This document shows positions 35,545-47,931 of a stretch of DNA of 64,000 nucleotides, piece after piece. Made by a program: the position numbers and the translations under genes. Source of the stretch: Pohlia nutans (lineage: Eukaryota > Streptophyta > Bryopsida > Bryales > Mniaceae); NCBI GenBank assembly GCA_022496805.1, contig CM040090.1, forward strand, positions 7,930,001-7,994,000. Direction: 5' to 3'. Below the pieces are notes generated by a model. It did not search any database and was not told the origin of the DNA. It saw nothing but the letters and a program-made list of their open reading frames with translations. Within the stretch, counting starts at the first letter, position 1, and every line of letters starts with the position of its first letter.

Positions 35545-36837
35545 ATGGCACGTCAACATGAACTTGTTTCTCGACCTAGACTTGTTTTTCGACCTCGACC
35601 CGATCTTGAAAAGTTTATTCCACACCACCTGAAACATGTAGAAAAAGTTTGCCCTTACGTAGTATGTCGTTCACGTGATGTTCAAATGAGGTATTTCAAC
35701 AATAAAGCAAAGGTAGGGTTTAGTCAACCTCGTTTTTATTGTAACGCTTGTAAAAATCCCTTTATACTAGGCGGTAAGGTGAGAAATAAATACAAAAAAG
35801 CATCCAAACCGAATATCTCGAAAATTAAGTCACACACAAGGATCGACAATCTTCATGGTAATCTTATAGAGACCGGTGAGATCAATAGAACAACAAGGCT
35901 TGATTTGAAGAAGATGCGTTTAAACAAGCACTCAAGTAGACATGTGTCTCCAACACCTGAAGCAAATCCATCTGAAACTGAGACTAGTTCACATGAAGAA
36001 TCTGAAGAGACCGATGCAACGGAAGAAAGTGAAGAGGAGAGTGAGGAGGAGAGTAAGGAGTGTGATAGTGAGGAAGAGAGTGAGGAGGAGAGCAAGGAGG
36101 GGAGTGAGGAGAGTGAAGAGGAGAGCGAGAAGGAGGAGGAGGAAGAGGAGGAGGAGGAGAATGAGAAGGAGGAGGATGAGGAGAGTGAGGAGAGTGAGGA
36201 GGTCTATTGCGATTATAACGGGGTTATATACGATGAAGACAAAAAGGAACTACTCAAGAATGCGAATGCAAGTGAGACACACTTGCAAAGTGCTCAAAAT
36301 ACCTTTCTAGATGTCAATGTGGAAAATTTAGGTGACCATTCAAGAGGATCGAAACGACAAAGAGATGAAAGTGAAGAAGTCCTTGAAAGTAAAGACAAGG
36401 ATTTTGTCAAGAAAGAATTACTCAAGGATCACGCCAAAAACCACAAGGAACTACTCAAGAGTATAACGAAGACACACTTGATGGATGCTCAAAATATCCT
36501 TATTGATGTTGATGTAGAGAAAGATGGCCGATCTAGAAAACGATCAAAGAAACAAAAAGACCGAGTACAAGAAATCGTTCACCGTATTACAAAGCTTCTT
36601 GTAGATGATGTTTGTAGGCAAGTTGAAGTGGATGCCCAGCAAACAGTTACACATGGCAGTGCAATAGAAGAAGTGTTTCAAACTATTGCAACCATGCGTT
36701 CTGAAGTTGAAAGAATAGATGTCAAATATGTCAGTATTTGGAGAATGTTGGCTACTGAGAAGAAAGCAAAATGGGTGAAGAATTATGTAATGGAATTGTC
36801 ATCTTTCGTTTGTCTTCGAAAGAGAAATAGGAAATGA
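35545..36837 (+). CDS. Dof-like zinc-finger protein with Glu/Ser-rich tract
   Basis: An intact 430-codon ORF; the ATG sits in a favourable context (G at -3 and +4). Residues 36-81 align with the Dof DNA-binding domain of plant transcription factors: CPYVVCRSRDVQ, then YFNN, then SQPRFYCNAC, then GGKVRN. Dof normally has CX2C-X21-CX2C; here it is CX4C-X24-CX2C, with two extra residues in the first knuckle and three between YFNN and QPR. The RYWT block is replaced by NPFIL. A long Glu/Ser/Lys tract follows (~residues 145-225). The C-terminal ~200 residues are charged and likely helical, with basic clusters (SKRQRDE, RSRKRSKKQK) that could be nuclear signals. Codons are AT-rich, unlike PNGase A and SAM synthetase, so it may be lineage-specific, fast-evolving or transposon-linked. 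Zinc binding and DNA binding are inferred. An upstream 5' UTR exon is possible. Confidence 0.72.
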   Translation: MARQHELVSRPRLVFRPRPDLEKFIPHHLKHVEKVCPYVVCRSRDVQMRYFNNKAKVGFSQPRFYCNACKNPFILGGKVRNKYKKASKPNISKIKSHTRIDNLHGNLIETGEINRTTRLDLKKMRLNKHSSRHVSPTPEANPSETETSSHEESEETDATEESEEESEEESKECDSEEESEEESKEGSEESEEESEKEEEEEEEEENEKEEDEESEESEEVYCDYNGVIYDEDKKELLKNANASETHLQSAQNTFLDVNVENLGDHSRGSKRQRDESEEVLESKDKDFVKKELLKDHAKNHKELLKSITKTHLMDAQNILIDVDVEKDGRSRKRSKKQKDRVQEIVHRITKLLVDDVCRQVEVDAQQTVTHGSAIEEVFQTIATMRSEVERIDVKYVSIWRMLATEKKAKWVKNYVMELSSFVCLRKRNRK

Positions 36838-37929
36838 TGGAAGTAGCTGGAATGAGTGGTGTAATGAAAATAGGCGGAGGTAGCTTGGTGAGTCCTAGCG
36901 AGTATGATCAAATGGTTGCAAGTGAAGTTGCAATAGAAGAGGTGTACATACCAAGCCCTTGAAGTCATGTACTATGAAATTGAAGACATGGACCTTGACT
37001 ATGTTCCTCATATTGACTAACGAGAGAAATGCAAAACAATTAAGGGATCATTAGAGAAAAAATGAACCCTCAAATGGGCCTCCAAGCTTTGACATTGGCA
37101 CCTACTTCTTTGGGGCTAGATGGGGTAGGACAAAGAAAGGATACGTATCTTGAGTGAATCCAGAACAATACATACATGTCTCACCACTTTTAATTGAATT
37201 TTCTACTCACTTTTAATTGAATAGTACCAAAGATGGGTACAAGGTGGAAGGGTCTATGCCTAAGTTATTCATATGGTGATTAAGTTACTTATGAGGGAAC
37301 TGATAGACCAAGAGTCTATGATTCCAAGTTAGTTAGAACACCAAAGTGATAGTCTAGTTAGTATGTACATATTCTAGGTATGTAAACAGAAAGTACTAGA
37401 ACTATAAGTGTGGCTTGGTGGGTGAAGGAGATACAATTGTCTATTGGACAAGATCTCACTTCTATGATTGGATGGCAAGTCACATAATAAACATTGTTTA
37501 TTATATAAGTCACATAATAAACATTGTCTATGATTGTGTACATTATCTTTCATAATTTAACAAGGTATCACCATTTGTTTATTACTTTATGTCATGTGGA
37601 AGGAATGATTGCTTTTGAAGCATGCGTTTCTAGGAAAGATTAGGCAACTAGGTTTAGAATATGGACTCTGATTACTATTGATTTAACCGGATTAAGCCTT
37701 CAACGCCCACACTACAATTCCCTGATCAAACCTCATCAATTCCTTACATTTTAAAATACACTATATTTTTTCTGGTATTCTTCTCATATTAGTATTGTTA
37801 AACCAGTTTACCCTGATTTTTTCATAATTATTTAAATAAAAGCAAAATTTTAAAGTTTTTTCAAAGTTTTTTCTTGTAAAAGTCACAGTCTTTACATATT
37901 AAAAGCTTAGAAACTAAATGACTACCAAA
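36838..37929. other. intergenic, no gene seen
   Basis: The first 200 bp after the stop codon keep a coding-like purine-rich look but are not open. A direct repeat TCACATAATAAACATTGT occurs at ~37482 and ~37509. Confidence 0.4.
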
Positions 37930-38358
37930 TTCCAACTCACCTTACGTTCTCATCACTTCTTGGATGAAAGTCATTCTTTTTTTTTGGGATACTTCATCAA
38001 GTTGTTGTCCTAGATCCCATGGTTGGATTTGGTGTTGCCGTAGTGTACATAGTTTTCTAAAATTTAGAAGTACGTCAAGCTATTGATCAAGTCAAAATGG
38101 CATTGACTTTAGTTCAAAAGTCCTTTTACAAAAAATAAAGTTATAGATTTAATTACCATTTAATATTCAAAGAATCACCACGTTAAGAGTATCTCATTTC
38201 AAATCCATCCCAACAAATATTACTTAAAAAATGTTTATGTTTTGTTTGTAGTAAATCTAGGAGTTTTTAGTTTGAACCTTTAAATTTCATTATAAAGTAA
38301 TACTACGGTATAGGATGATTTTTCTCAAATCGTCAATCATAGGGACAATGTTTAGAGG
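37930..38358. mobile_element. decayed relative of 22094-22673, left end lost
   Basis: Blocks TTACGTTCTCATCACTTCTT, TTGTTGTCCTAGATCCCATG and ACGTCAAGCTATTGATCAAG run in the same order as in 22094-22673 but are diverged. The right end reads GACAATGTTTAGAGG then TTAA (38359-38362). Confidence 0.7.
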
Positions 38359-38419
38359 TTAAGTTAATGAATTGGTGTCTTAATTGTGAATTTAAGTTTC
38401 CAATTGTTTGAGAGTTTAA

Positions 38420-39357
38420 CCCCTAAATTTCCTTGTGTTTTTGGGAGCTTGAAACCTCAAAACTGCGATTTTCTACCTCTATGTACTCCCGGGGATGTGA
38501 ACCAAGTTTTTTTACTTCTTTTAGAATTCCAATCGTAAGATCTTGTACCTAAGCCTATTCATAGCTACTGCTTCAAAAATGGACCGTTGGATGTTTATCA
38601 TTTGCAAGATCATAACATCCAAAGTTTGTGCAAAAGTTTTTCGGGGCATTGCTTGGGAGGCATTGTCTCCATAGTGCAAAGGGGGACTTGAAGATTGTTA
38701 CTCCAAACATTTTGCTCATATTTTTTTCCATGTAGATAACTAAGTTGGGTATGCTCATGCAAAATTTTAGAGACTCGTTACGCGTTTCAAACCATCATCC
38801 AAATTAATTTCCGGAAGTAGGTATAAAAATGGCAATTTGGTGAAACATGCATCACATTAATTGTATTTGATTTTTGGAAAAAATGAACGGTGATTAGGTA
38901 CCTCTATGATTTTATAGATTTTAGGCGAAATTATTTTTAAAAAATTTCAAAATCTCAAATTTTGACAAATTTCGAAAGAAATGGATGTGAAATTACAAAA
39001 AACCTTGGAGGTTGTTGTTCTTTATTTTGGAGGCTGCCCTTGTCAAGCCAAGAATATAATCAACATGGGTCACTTCAAATTCTGAGCCTAAATGTGGTGA
39101 AGAGCATGTCTCCAAAAAAAAATTTGAAAAAATGATTATAATAAAAAGTTTTTTTCTGCTCCAGTTGGGCTTGAAACCAAAAATTTCAATAAAAAAATTA
39201 TAAAATCCGAATTTGACTTTGTAATTTTTACCCCACACACCTTGTATGTATGACCACGCCCACGCCAAATTATAGTCTAAATTTCTTAATTTAGACCTTC
39301 CATCTAAGCTGCCCGAAACAGCAAAAAGCCATTTTGGCTTTTAAGGGCCTTTAGGGG
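38420..39357. mobile_element. TTAA-flanked element (0.94 kb)
   Basis: TTAA (38416-38419) then CCCCTAAATTTCC. The right end is GGGCCTTTAGGGG then TTAA (39358-39361). No credible ORF. Only ~8 bp of the TIR are perfect, so pairing of these ends is less certain. Confidence 0.55.
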
Positions 39358-39361
39358 TTAA

Positions 39362-39794
39362 GAATGAGCGTGAAGTGTTCACACATTTCAACAAATAAGG
39401 TAGGATTTCTGAGAGTTAGCAAAGTGCAAAAACTTCAAATTTTCACTGGTGAGCACATGATTTCAAATTTTGGTTTTGCCCAGTGACTGTGGAGAGTTGG
39501 GACTGGATCATGCAATGTAACTGACTGCACATAAGGTAGGAGGCTCTAAACCCGCCACTTTAAAGGCTGTGAATTTATAAGGACACATGGAGAACTGAGC
39601 ATGATTTTTTCAGCGGAAGACAAATCCAAGCAAAGACCAACATATTTTGAATCAAAATATCTTAGGGGTTAAATACCCGGGAGTGCATTTAAAATTAAGA
39701 TTAGGAATACATGTGAATGCGTTTTAATAGCATACCCCCTACAATACTTGGCCTAAAATTAATTTTTAAATTAAGATATTTTAGGTACTAAATC

Positions 39795-39838
<44 letters not shown>

Positions 39839-40735
39839 CATATATTATTTGGTATAAATTTCAAGACCAAATGTTTTGAAAATCTTGTAAAAAAAAGGAT
39901 AGAAGTTTGAACTAAAATGTGTTGATTTTTGCTTCAAAAATAAGTTTAAAACTATTTCCAAGTGATTTTTTTTTAATTTATACAACAAAAATTGTAGATT
40001 GTGTTTAACAACTTCATTTTTTATTTACAATTTTTAGGTGATTTTTTAATATATATTATAAGTGGAGGGCATGGTTGACAAAAAATATTTTTTAACAAAC
40101 TTATAGATTTTTTTTTCGAAACAAGTGTTGTGAAATAGAGAATCTTGGTGGTTATTTTTCAATATTCCACCTAGAAAACCTAATTTAAAAAGTAATAATA
40201 ATAGCTTTATTAGAGGTATCTGCAAACTTCCTTGGTGAGTAGTCTTGAATTCTTTCTTCAAACTGGAGTTCACACGAGAGAATCAAAAAGTGCGTTGAGG
40301 AAATGGAATGCAGGGTAATAACTACGCTACCTAGATCAAAATAGCGTCGATGTGTCAATCGCTCAATGCCATCCCCGCAACCCTCATCGAATGCAATATG
40401 AAACCGAGGCACCCCTATTTTCTTTCCGTAAATACATCTCATGCTCAATGATTTTTTAGAACCAGATAGACCTTCATGTTCTAGGATTCGCTCGGTCCTT
40501 ACTGTTGATACAATTTTAGGAACTTCCAAGTTTGTACTTTGCATATATCTCTAATATGCGACACGGATTTAATGTGGCAAAAGATAGTTGGTAGAAACAA
40601 GCGGCTAGTCGCGTAGTCTCTTGTCTTATTATTTACCAAAAATTTACTTTTACAGCTTGCTTTTACTATCTAGCTTTGTAACTCCTAAAAACAATGTGTT
40701 TACGTCGTCTCTCCCATTGTGGGATAGAGACAATA
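39362..40735. other. intergenic; (TA)n microsatellite and a lone TTAA-family end
   Basis: A right end ATCTTAGGGG then TTAA lies at 39669-39672. A pure TA run of ~37 bp lies at ~39796-39833. A 119-codon minus-strand ORF (40185-40544) has no recognisable domain. Confidence 0.45.
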
Positions 40736-41480
40736 AGGCGCGCTTCACACAGTAGCCGAAAATTGAATGGCCGTCATATTCCATCAATCGTATTGCAAGA
40801 AAGTCCGAAGTTCAAAGAAATTGGGTTCTCAAACCTTCACACTAAAGGCCAAAGTACAAAAGCGTGGCCTTCCAAAATGCCTACATGACAACAATGTTTT
40901 GACTATTTTGATGCCAAAGTAACGGACGAGAGAGAGAGAGAATTGGGTCTTGGGGAGGTCACTTCCAAATATTATTTAACAACGTGCAAACAAAGATAGG
41001 GTCCAAATAAATCTTTGAAAGTAAATTTTATAAATGATTTACATTAACATTGAATGCTCAAAATTGATTTCAATAACAAAACTGAGAATATTCTCAAACT
41101 ATTACTAATTATAGTAATAATTAATTTTAATTTTTAGAGTACTTTTAAAAACCCTTTGTTCACACGTGATACTCAAAAGGTACAAAGAGTGATCTCCCCA
41201 AGAATTGAGTTGAATAAGAATGGAAACCCAATTCATGATCAAGAGACTATCGTATTCTTTTGATAAACTAGTGGGATTTTTTATTTTATTCAAGATTTGG
41301 CCATCAAAGGCTTGGACTTTGAATTTGGTTTCAAGGACTTCTCCATGACCACCCGAAGGCTTCAACTTCTATATTTTATTATGTATTTCAAGCTTAAACT
41401 CCTTTGAACTCTCAACATGAAAGAGCCACAAAATCCCACACAGCCTTTCAACTTGGATGGTCATAGTGTGAATTATGAGG
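40736..41480. mobile_element. decayed family X element
   Basis: Left end AAGGCGCGCTTCACACAGTA; right part CAACTTGGATGGTCATAGTG+TGAATT. Interior phrases (CTTCACACTAAAGGCCAAAG, CCAAAATGCCTACATGACAA) match 1-303. Confidence 0.55.
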
Positions 41481-41614
41481 ATAATAAAAAGCAAATTAAT
41501 ACAATGTCAACTCAACTAATTTCTACAATGACTGCACTAGACCTGGGGCAAGGAACCACGTGGCAAATTCTCATAGGCTATTAATCCTTTGTCAACAGTT
41601 TGTAACAATGAAAA

Positions 41615-41688
41615 GTCTGGTTGGTGTAGTCGGTCATCACGCTAGTCTCACACACTAGAGGTCCCCAGTTCGAACCTAGGATCAGACA
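41615..41688 (+). tRNA. trnV-CAC: tRNA-Val (anticodon CAC)
   Basis: A 74-nt cloverleaf: acceptor GTCTGGT/ATCAGAC (one G-T pair), D arm with A-box TGGTGTAGTCGG, anticodon stem CTAGT/ACTAG perfect around loop CTCACAC (anticodon CAC), T arm CCCAG-TTCGAAC-CTAGG with a single C-A mismatch. A T5 Pol III terminator follows at 41691-41695, and no CCA is encoded, as usual for a nuclear gene. The match to the plant tRNA-Val(CAC) pattern is close, but the T-stem mismatch leaves a small chance that it is a degenerating copy. Confidence 0.9.
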
Positions 41689-42407
41689 TCTTTTTGTTAT
41701 AATATTCAAATTAGGTGACATGACACCAAGATTTTGGCCAGTTTTGGCTTGGTCACGGGTATGTTTTTGTAAAAATCATTTACGTATAGGTCAGATGTGG
41801 TTTTGTAAAAATCATTTATATATTTGATATAGCATAATAGAGCAATGCAAATGAGCATCCTTTTGGTAAGCCTATTAAATTCTCTACAATTTACAATAAT
41901 TTTTTTGTGATGGAGAGTTGTTGATAAAATTGGAGAGGCCACTAACTGCAAGTATGTCAAATTTGTTGGGTAGATTTTATGCCTGCAATGGTCCTTTCAT
42001 GTACATTTGAGCCATGCTAATATCTATTTTTGAGGTTAGCATTTACTTGTGTTCAAAGGGTCGGTACATTTAGGGGTTAAACTTAGATATCACCTAGGTA
42101 TTTGAGTTAACCAAAAAGAAGCCCATCTAACCTCCCTTATTGCTCTACTTTTAACCTCTTTCTTGAGCTATACTTGGGTTGAATAGTGTCGTGTCATAAA
42201 TTGTCCCCTTGTAGGCCATGGGCTTGGAGCTTTGATAGAAGGTTTGGGAGTCATTATGAGGTGTGAAGAATAATGACAATGGCTTGCTTTAAATTGTCTC
42301 CCAACTCATCATGAACTAGTTTTTGGTCTATTTATATTTCAATATGAGTTCAAGAGGAATTTAAGGAGTTTGCTAAAACTTTCCTCTTTGCACTAACTTT
42401 TTGGTTA

Positions 42408-42842
42408 AAAGCATCCCCAATCCGCGCACGTCAAACGCACCCTCCAAAGGCAGTTTGACGGGGTCCCCGAAGCTTTTTTTTCAGAACAGGGAGTGGATGC
42501 CACGTGAGTGCTCCAATGCATCACCCGCCACTTGCTCCCGCTCATCACTTACATTGCCTTGCTCGCACCGAGATCTACAGGTTTCCTGGTACGGGAGGAG
42601 CGACCAGAGGTTCACGGTTAGCAGCAAGTCACGCCGACAGCCATCGTGGCATTGATTGCATCTAACGGGAGTGTTCAGCGCTCACGCCAAAGGGCCAAAA
42701 CTTGCCGAGACCGGGAGCTGTTTGCCGAGACGCAGGAGAGTGACGGGAGCCAAAAACTGTTCATTGGACCCCGCCGCAGATACCGCGCCCGTCAGTGGCC
42801 GTTGCAGGGAGTGGTTGCTGTGCGGATTGGGGATGCTCTAAC
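42408..42842. mobile_element. GC-rich MITE with GCATCCCCAATCCGC ends
   Basis: Left end AAGCATCCCCAATCCGCGCA; right end TGCGGATTGGGGATGCTCTA. The 435 bp are far more GC-rich than the flanks, which explains the overlapping open frames (42401-42858); none shows a domain. AGCATCY-type ends recur elsewhere in the window. Confidence 0.8.
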
Positions 42843-44337
42843 TATATTCCCTAAGTAGCCTAGGTAGCACATGTCTATTACTTGGATATTACCTATACTG
42901 TATATGAAAAGAGCCTCTTCAAGCCATAAAAAGTAGCAAAAACGCTAAACTGTTTCCTGACAAGAGGAAATCACTGGATGGAATACATGGCAGCTCCACA
43001 GGTTTGAGCATCATGTCTGCTTCCAAATGATCATTTCTGGGTATCAGTTCTTGAGTTTGCAGAACTGATGCATGGGTCATCAACAAAAGTGATCGTCCAC
43101 GATATAACTGCATACACATGGAATTAATCCCATGATACATATGATTATGAACTAGGTAACCTTCGAGCCGCCGTGAGGCGGCGAGAGGGTTACCGGATGT
43201 AACCAGCTCTGTTCCCAAATGAAAAATCCCGTAACTGCTACCTTCATAAATGAATCTTGTATGATTATGAACAAATTGTGCTCCTTGTGGATGAAACAAG
43301 TCCAAGTAGACACTTGCGCTCAATCAGAGTTGGTTACGAACCATGAAATGAATTATAGTGAGTGCAGGGGATATACCTACACATGTAAGACTACAAGCCT
43401 CTAATTGAACCCTAAAACTTTTCTTTTTCCTTGAAAAATTTGTAGCCATTCAGAAATCCACAATGCACTAGTAGCAGATCTGATGATTTTCATTCCCCAC
43501 TTCGTAGAAACAGTGAACAAGCAGTGGTAGAGTATTGTGATTATATTTATGTCTTCTTGTAACCATCACTGACACAACTAATTGCTAATTGATTTCCGAC
43601 GGATCATACACGGATCATACACTAATTACTACGTTTGTTTGAAGGACCTATAACAACATAATTACAGTTCATAAATGTTGTCTAGCAAGCTATTAGTGAT
43701 CCTTATTTAACTCTTTGGAGATGTTGCACCTGCACATGAGAGGAGAGGTAATATTGACGTCCCAGGCCAAAAACATGCCAAGCTAGCCTTGAGAACATTC
43801 CATCAACCGTCACCACCGTGGTCAATGGCCTGCAAAGATGAGCTCGATCTCAGGAATTTGAATCTGCACATGATACTGAACTGGTCATGATGTAACAAGT
43901 GGGGAGAGAAATTTAGAACAATCATGGTGATGTTGTGATAACTACGTCGTTCTAACGCGCTAGAATAGTATAATTCTTATGTCGTCGGTTCAACGCGTCA
44001 AAACAACGTTCTAATGTCGTTCTACAATAATGTTGATCTATGATAAAATTCTAGAATAAAGTAGTTTCGGAAGAAGATATTGATTGTAGACTAAGTTTTG
44101 TATGTAGGAATATCACTAATATATACACACGCTCGAACAAGATGAGTTGGGTAGGAGCTTGCAAAATCCTACCAACCGAGGCTTGAACTTAGTTCTTATA
44201 AAGGGTCATAACTAGGATGCAAAAAACACTTAGAACTTTCAAGGTTGGCTTGCAAGGTTGGGTAAATTGTGGGCTTTCTATTTATTTGTTCACGTAGGTT
44301 GATTTCCACGTAGAAAACTAAGTAACAAGGTTTTGAG
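42843..44337. other. intergenic; GC hairpin, no clear gene
   Basis: A 134-codon minus-strand ORF (42919-43323) overlaps a local direct duplication (ATGATTATGAAC at ~43140 and ~43261) and has no recognisable domain. It also contains the hairpin at 43155-43194. Confidence 0.35.
43155..43194. repeat. GC-clamped hairpin
   Basis: GGTAACC-ttcga-GCCGCC-gtga-GGCGGC-gagag-GGTTACC: two perfectly paired blocks (7 and 6 bp) with a symmetric 5-nt internal loop and a GTGA tetraloop. Confidence 0.75.
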
Positions 44338-44739
44338 TTGTTAAAATCCAGATATCACACCGTGCTAGAGTGGAAAATGACCACGGGCAGACGTTTGCTT
44401 TCAATGGGGTCGTCAACCAACAACAACAACAAACGCAAACATTGTGAACCATCAACCGTGTGTTCCCCCAAAGAGCCAAAGGCAATGGAGAAAATTGAGG
44501 ATAGCATCATGTTGTTAATGTTGTCAAGGCCTCAAGCTTTGGGTAAAGTTGTGCATGAAGAGTATTGGAGTTGGGAGGACATATATGAGGCTTTATCCCT
44601 CTATCAAGTTTTGAATGGAGGTAACCAAGAAGTTGGTTATGTAGTTGAAAGGTTGCATAGGCAAAGGGATGAAGAAAAACACCGATTGCACAATTTGAAC
44701 AAGAACGCAACAAAACCCAAAAAAAGAAGGCAATATTGA
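44338..44739 (+). CDS. hypothetical basic protein
   Basis: I do not recognise this gene. It is a 133-codon ORF; the ATG at 44338 or the in-frame MTTGRR at 44377 could start it. There is an Asn run and a basic cluster (NNNNKRKH), a helix-prone middle (MEKIEDSIMLLMLSRPQALG, YWSWEDIYEALSLYQVL) and a Lys/Arg-rich end (KPKKRRQY) that resembles a nuclear signal. No splice sites or promoter are evident. It could be a small nuclear protein, a last exon or a chance ORF. Confidence 0.3.
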   Translation: MLKSRYHTVLEWKMTTGRRLLSMGSSTNNNNKRKHCEPSTVCSPKEPKAMEKIEDSIMLLMLSRPQALGKVVHEEYWSWEDIYEALSLYQVLNGGNQEVGYVVERLHRQRDEEKHRLHNLNKNATKPKKRRQY

Positions 44740-47700
44740 ATGTGCTCGTTTGTGAAGAGCACAAACACATAAATGGTGCATCAAAGAATATGCCTATTGA
44801 AACTCTAATTGAATTGTGAGTGAGTATATTTTGAAAGGTGATTGTTGATTTTAGCCCAAAACATGCTACACGACTAGTCATGTACAAATATTTGTGGTCA
44901 ATGAATTGATTTGTTACAAATTTTGTTGCAAGGTCGTAATTATACAATAAATTCCAATTCTACTTAATATAATGCTATTCATTACATGGTTCTAAAGAAC
45001 CGGGGTGCAACGTAACATCACAAGCCTTAAAGTTTGTAGTACTAGGAAACATCATAGAGATAAATGCAGGGATAAATGTTAATAGTGCTTTGTTGTTTAT
45101 CATTCCACAAACCTACTCCCTAGACCTTGTGTGTCAATGTGTGATATACCAAAGATCTTGAGTGGTGATTGCTTGCACATTCTTTAAAAACTATACTATC
45201 TTTAATATTTTAGCCATGAAGCTACAGCTATGTATGTGTGTAAGTATGTATGTGTATAAGTATGTATATGAATCTCTAGGTTTTATTTTGAACTAAATGA
45301 TAACTTAGATATATTTCATACAATTCATTTATTTGGAGTCAAATATAATGTTGATTGTGCATTACACAGTGGGTACACCATTCCACAAATCCACAACACA
45401 TGAGCATTATTCAAAAATATTCAAAAATATTGTAATTCAAAAAGGTAATAATCTTATGTATACATTTTTTTTAAATCCTAAATTAGAATTAGTCAATAAT
45501 ATGTGAACGCATCTACAATTGTCATTTGGACTTATTCTTACATTGTCGTTCAAACCACCTACTACTTTCACTTAATAGGTTACATACCTTGAAGTTGGTG
45601 ATGATGGGATCGATGTTAATGAAAGTAATGTTGATTGACATGCAATGACAATTGCTTATTCTCTAGCTCTATGGCTTCCACCTTTGAACAAGACCATTAC
45701 GGTCAAACAAAATGAAAAAGCTAATAACTAAAAAACATCGTGAGTAAAGAATCCTTTGGATAATCAATATAGCTTCAAAAACATGGATAGCGAAGTTTAC
45801 CTTTGGTGTCCCCTTCATAAATACACTCTGACACAAACCATGTTTATTAACAAGCATTTTGCCAATATGTTAAATTTATTATTCTATATGTTTGAAAAGA
45901 TAGAAGATGTGAATCTTGGAAAAGGATTTGAGCAAATAGATGAAACAACACTTCAAAACATTGAAAATACCCTTTCAATTTGTATTCAAAATTGAAGGAA
46001 CTGAGGGACTATTTGAAAAGACTAGAGATTCATATGACATTATCTCCCGTTACAAAGTAATATGGTTTATTGTGCCTTATTGTCAAGACTCTAAAATAGA
46101 TTGTTATCTTGTGTAAAATGACATTAAGTACTATGTACGACTCAAGATGTCCATGTGATCAAAGATGTGCGTTAGTTGTTTCCTTGCATTCAATGGAAAC
46201 TTTGCAAATTTGGTCTCTTTATTCCATTCAATTTTAAAATAGTTGACCATCGAATCAAGATTCGCATTGTCAACAAGGTATTAAGGTTGATTGTCCTAAA
46301 ACCACTAACTTAAGCAATTTGGCTTATTTTTGGCAGTGCTAAATTTGAAAAAAAAATATGACAGCATTCGAAATAGGTTTTGATGAGGATTGCGAAAATT
46401 TGCAACATCTAGTTCGCATTTGTTAATTTTATACAAAATTCCACAATGGAAAGTAACCTGTGACCCAGATCAAACCTCTAGGTTTCCCCATGTCCACATC
46501 ATGTGGTACTAACTTTCACTCATAACATTACCCAAAACCACCAACTATTTCTTCGCAATGCTTGGTGTGCCATTGGTCTATTTGAATAGTAAAATTGGTG
46601 ATTTTGGGTCACAACTGTGGTGGCCCCAAGAAAAGTCTACATGTCATAATTGGAGGAGGTGATGGTTTTAGGACATCCTACCTTAGAGTTAACCAAAAAA
46701 AGTGTCTCAGTGTGAAGAAACCTTAGACTCACCTTAGACTCATTTTGAGTTCAAAGAGACTGCAAAACTAATCTATGGTGAATTGGAGAATAATTTAAAG
46801 CAATCATCACCGCTATTGGGTGTAGAACTCATGACCTCTCCAATGCTAGAGGAGAGTTCTCCCAAACCAAGAGCTAAAACTCCAAAATACAAGGTTAAAA
46901 AACGAGAACATTCAAGAAGACAAGTGTCAAAAGGAGGCCCTCGCGATTGAACCAAACAGACCCGAGTTAAGATACCCGACCATGATACTTATTCATGAAC
47001 AATGATTGTCAAAAATTGTAAAAATTGTAATTATACACAGAAAACTCCTCTTCAACTCTTCTATTTTCGGATAACTCTATTATGAATATACAAATTTCAC
47101 ATAATACAACAATAGTTTCTTTCAAGAATAACTAGAATTGCCATTTATAAGAGGTTACATTAATATTCATAGCTCAATGATAAAAGTTATTGATCTTACA
47201 AAGTGATAAATATGGCAAAATTTATCAACAACTTAGACCGCCCCAAAATAATACACTTACTAACATTAATGGCATTGAGAAACTTATTATAACCAAGGTT
47301 CTATTTACTTGCAAAGATCCTACTTTCTTATTCAATTTATTTTGTTCCCTAAATTACAATAAAACCATGGTACAAGAAGATTTTTTATTTCTCACCAAAA
47401 GGTATAAAAATTTCTACACAAACTACACACTTAAGGATCATCACTTTTCACCCCCAATGGTTATTGGTCCTCCTAGCTTAATACATTTGTCTTTATGCAA
47501 AATCAATCAAAGGTTGTACGAGAGTACATGAAATTAAGAGACTTGCGGGCCAAATGGTTATGGAATTTCTTCTCACAATACGTGGGGTTAAGTACACCTG
47601 ATCCTTCCTCAGTTCCAAAAATTCAGAGTGAAGGCCACCACATGGCACATAGGTTCATCAAAAACTTAGTAAATTTGTGTAAATAATTTACACATTTATA

Positions 47701-47927
47701 AGGAAACAAATAGAATGTGACAAATTGTTACACAAAGAAAGAACAAATTTCACCTTGATTACGTTATGAGTGAACTATTAAGAGTGAACAAATAAGAGCA
47801 TATTAAAACAAAACACATGATATCTTACTCAAACACAGCTTCTCTTTTAGGATAACTCTAATGCCAAGATATTATGTACCTAGTATAATGCTGCAATTCC
47901 TAGGATGGGACACCCAAAATCGCGACC
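44740..47927. other. intergenic, no gene seen
   Basis: AT-rich. It has a TATG/TGTA simple repeat at ~45230-45275. Its end (47750-47870) shares GTGAACAAATAAGAGCATAT and GGATAACTCTA phrases with the inverted repeat at 56345-56847. Confidence 0.4.
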
Positions 47928-47931
47928 TTAA

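Noticed and set aside
36001..36200. Simple GA-rich microsatellite instead of coding sequence
   Set aside because: The frame stays open through it and continues on both sides for 430 codons with a zinc-finger-like domain upstream, so it is more likely a Glu/Ser-rich tract of a real ORF.
42401..42858. Three overlapping GC-rich ORFs
   Set aside because: They lie within a MITE bounded by inverted GCATCCCCAATCCGC ends, and no frame shows a domain.
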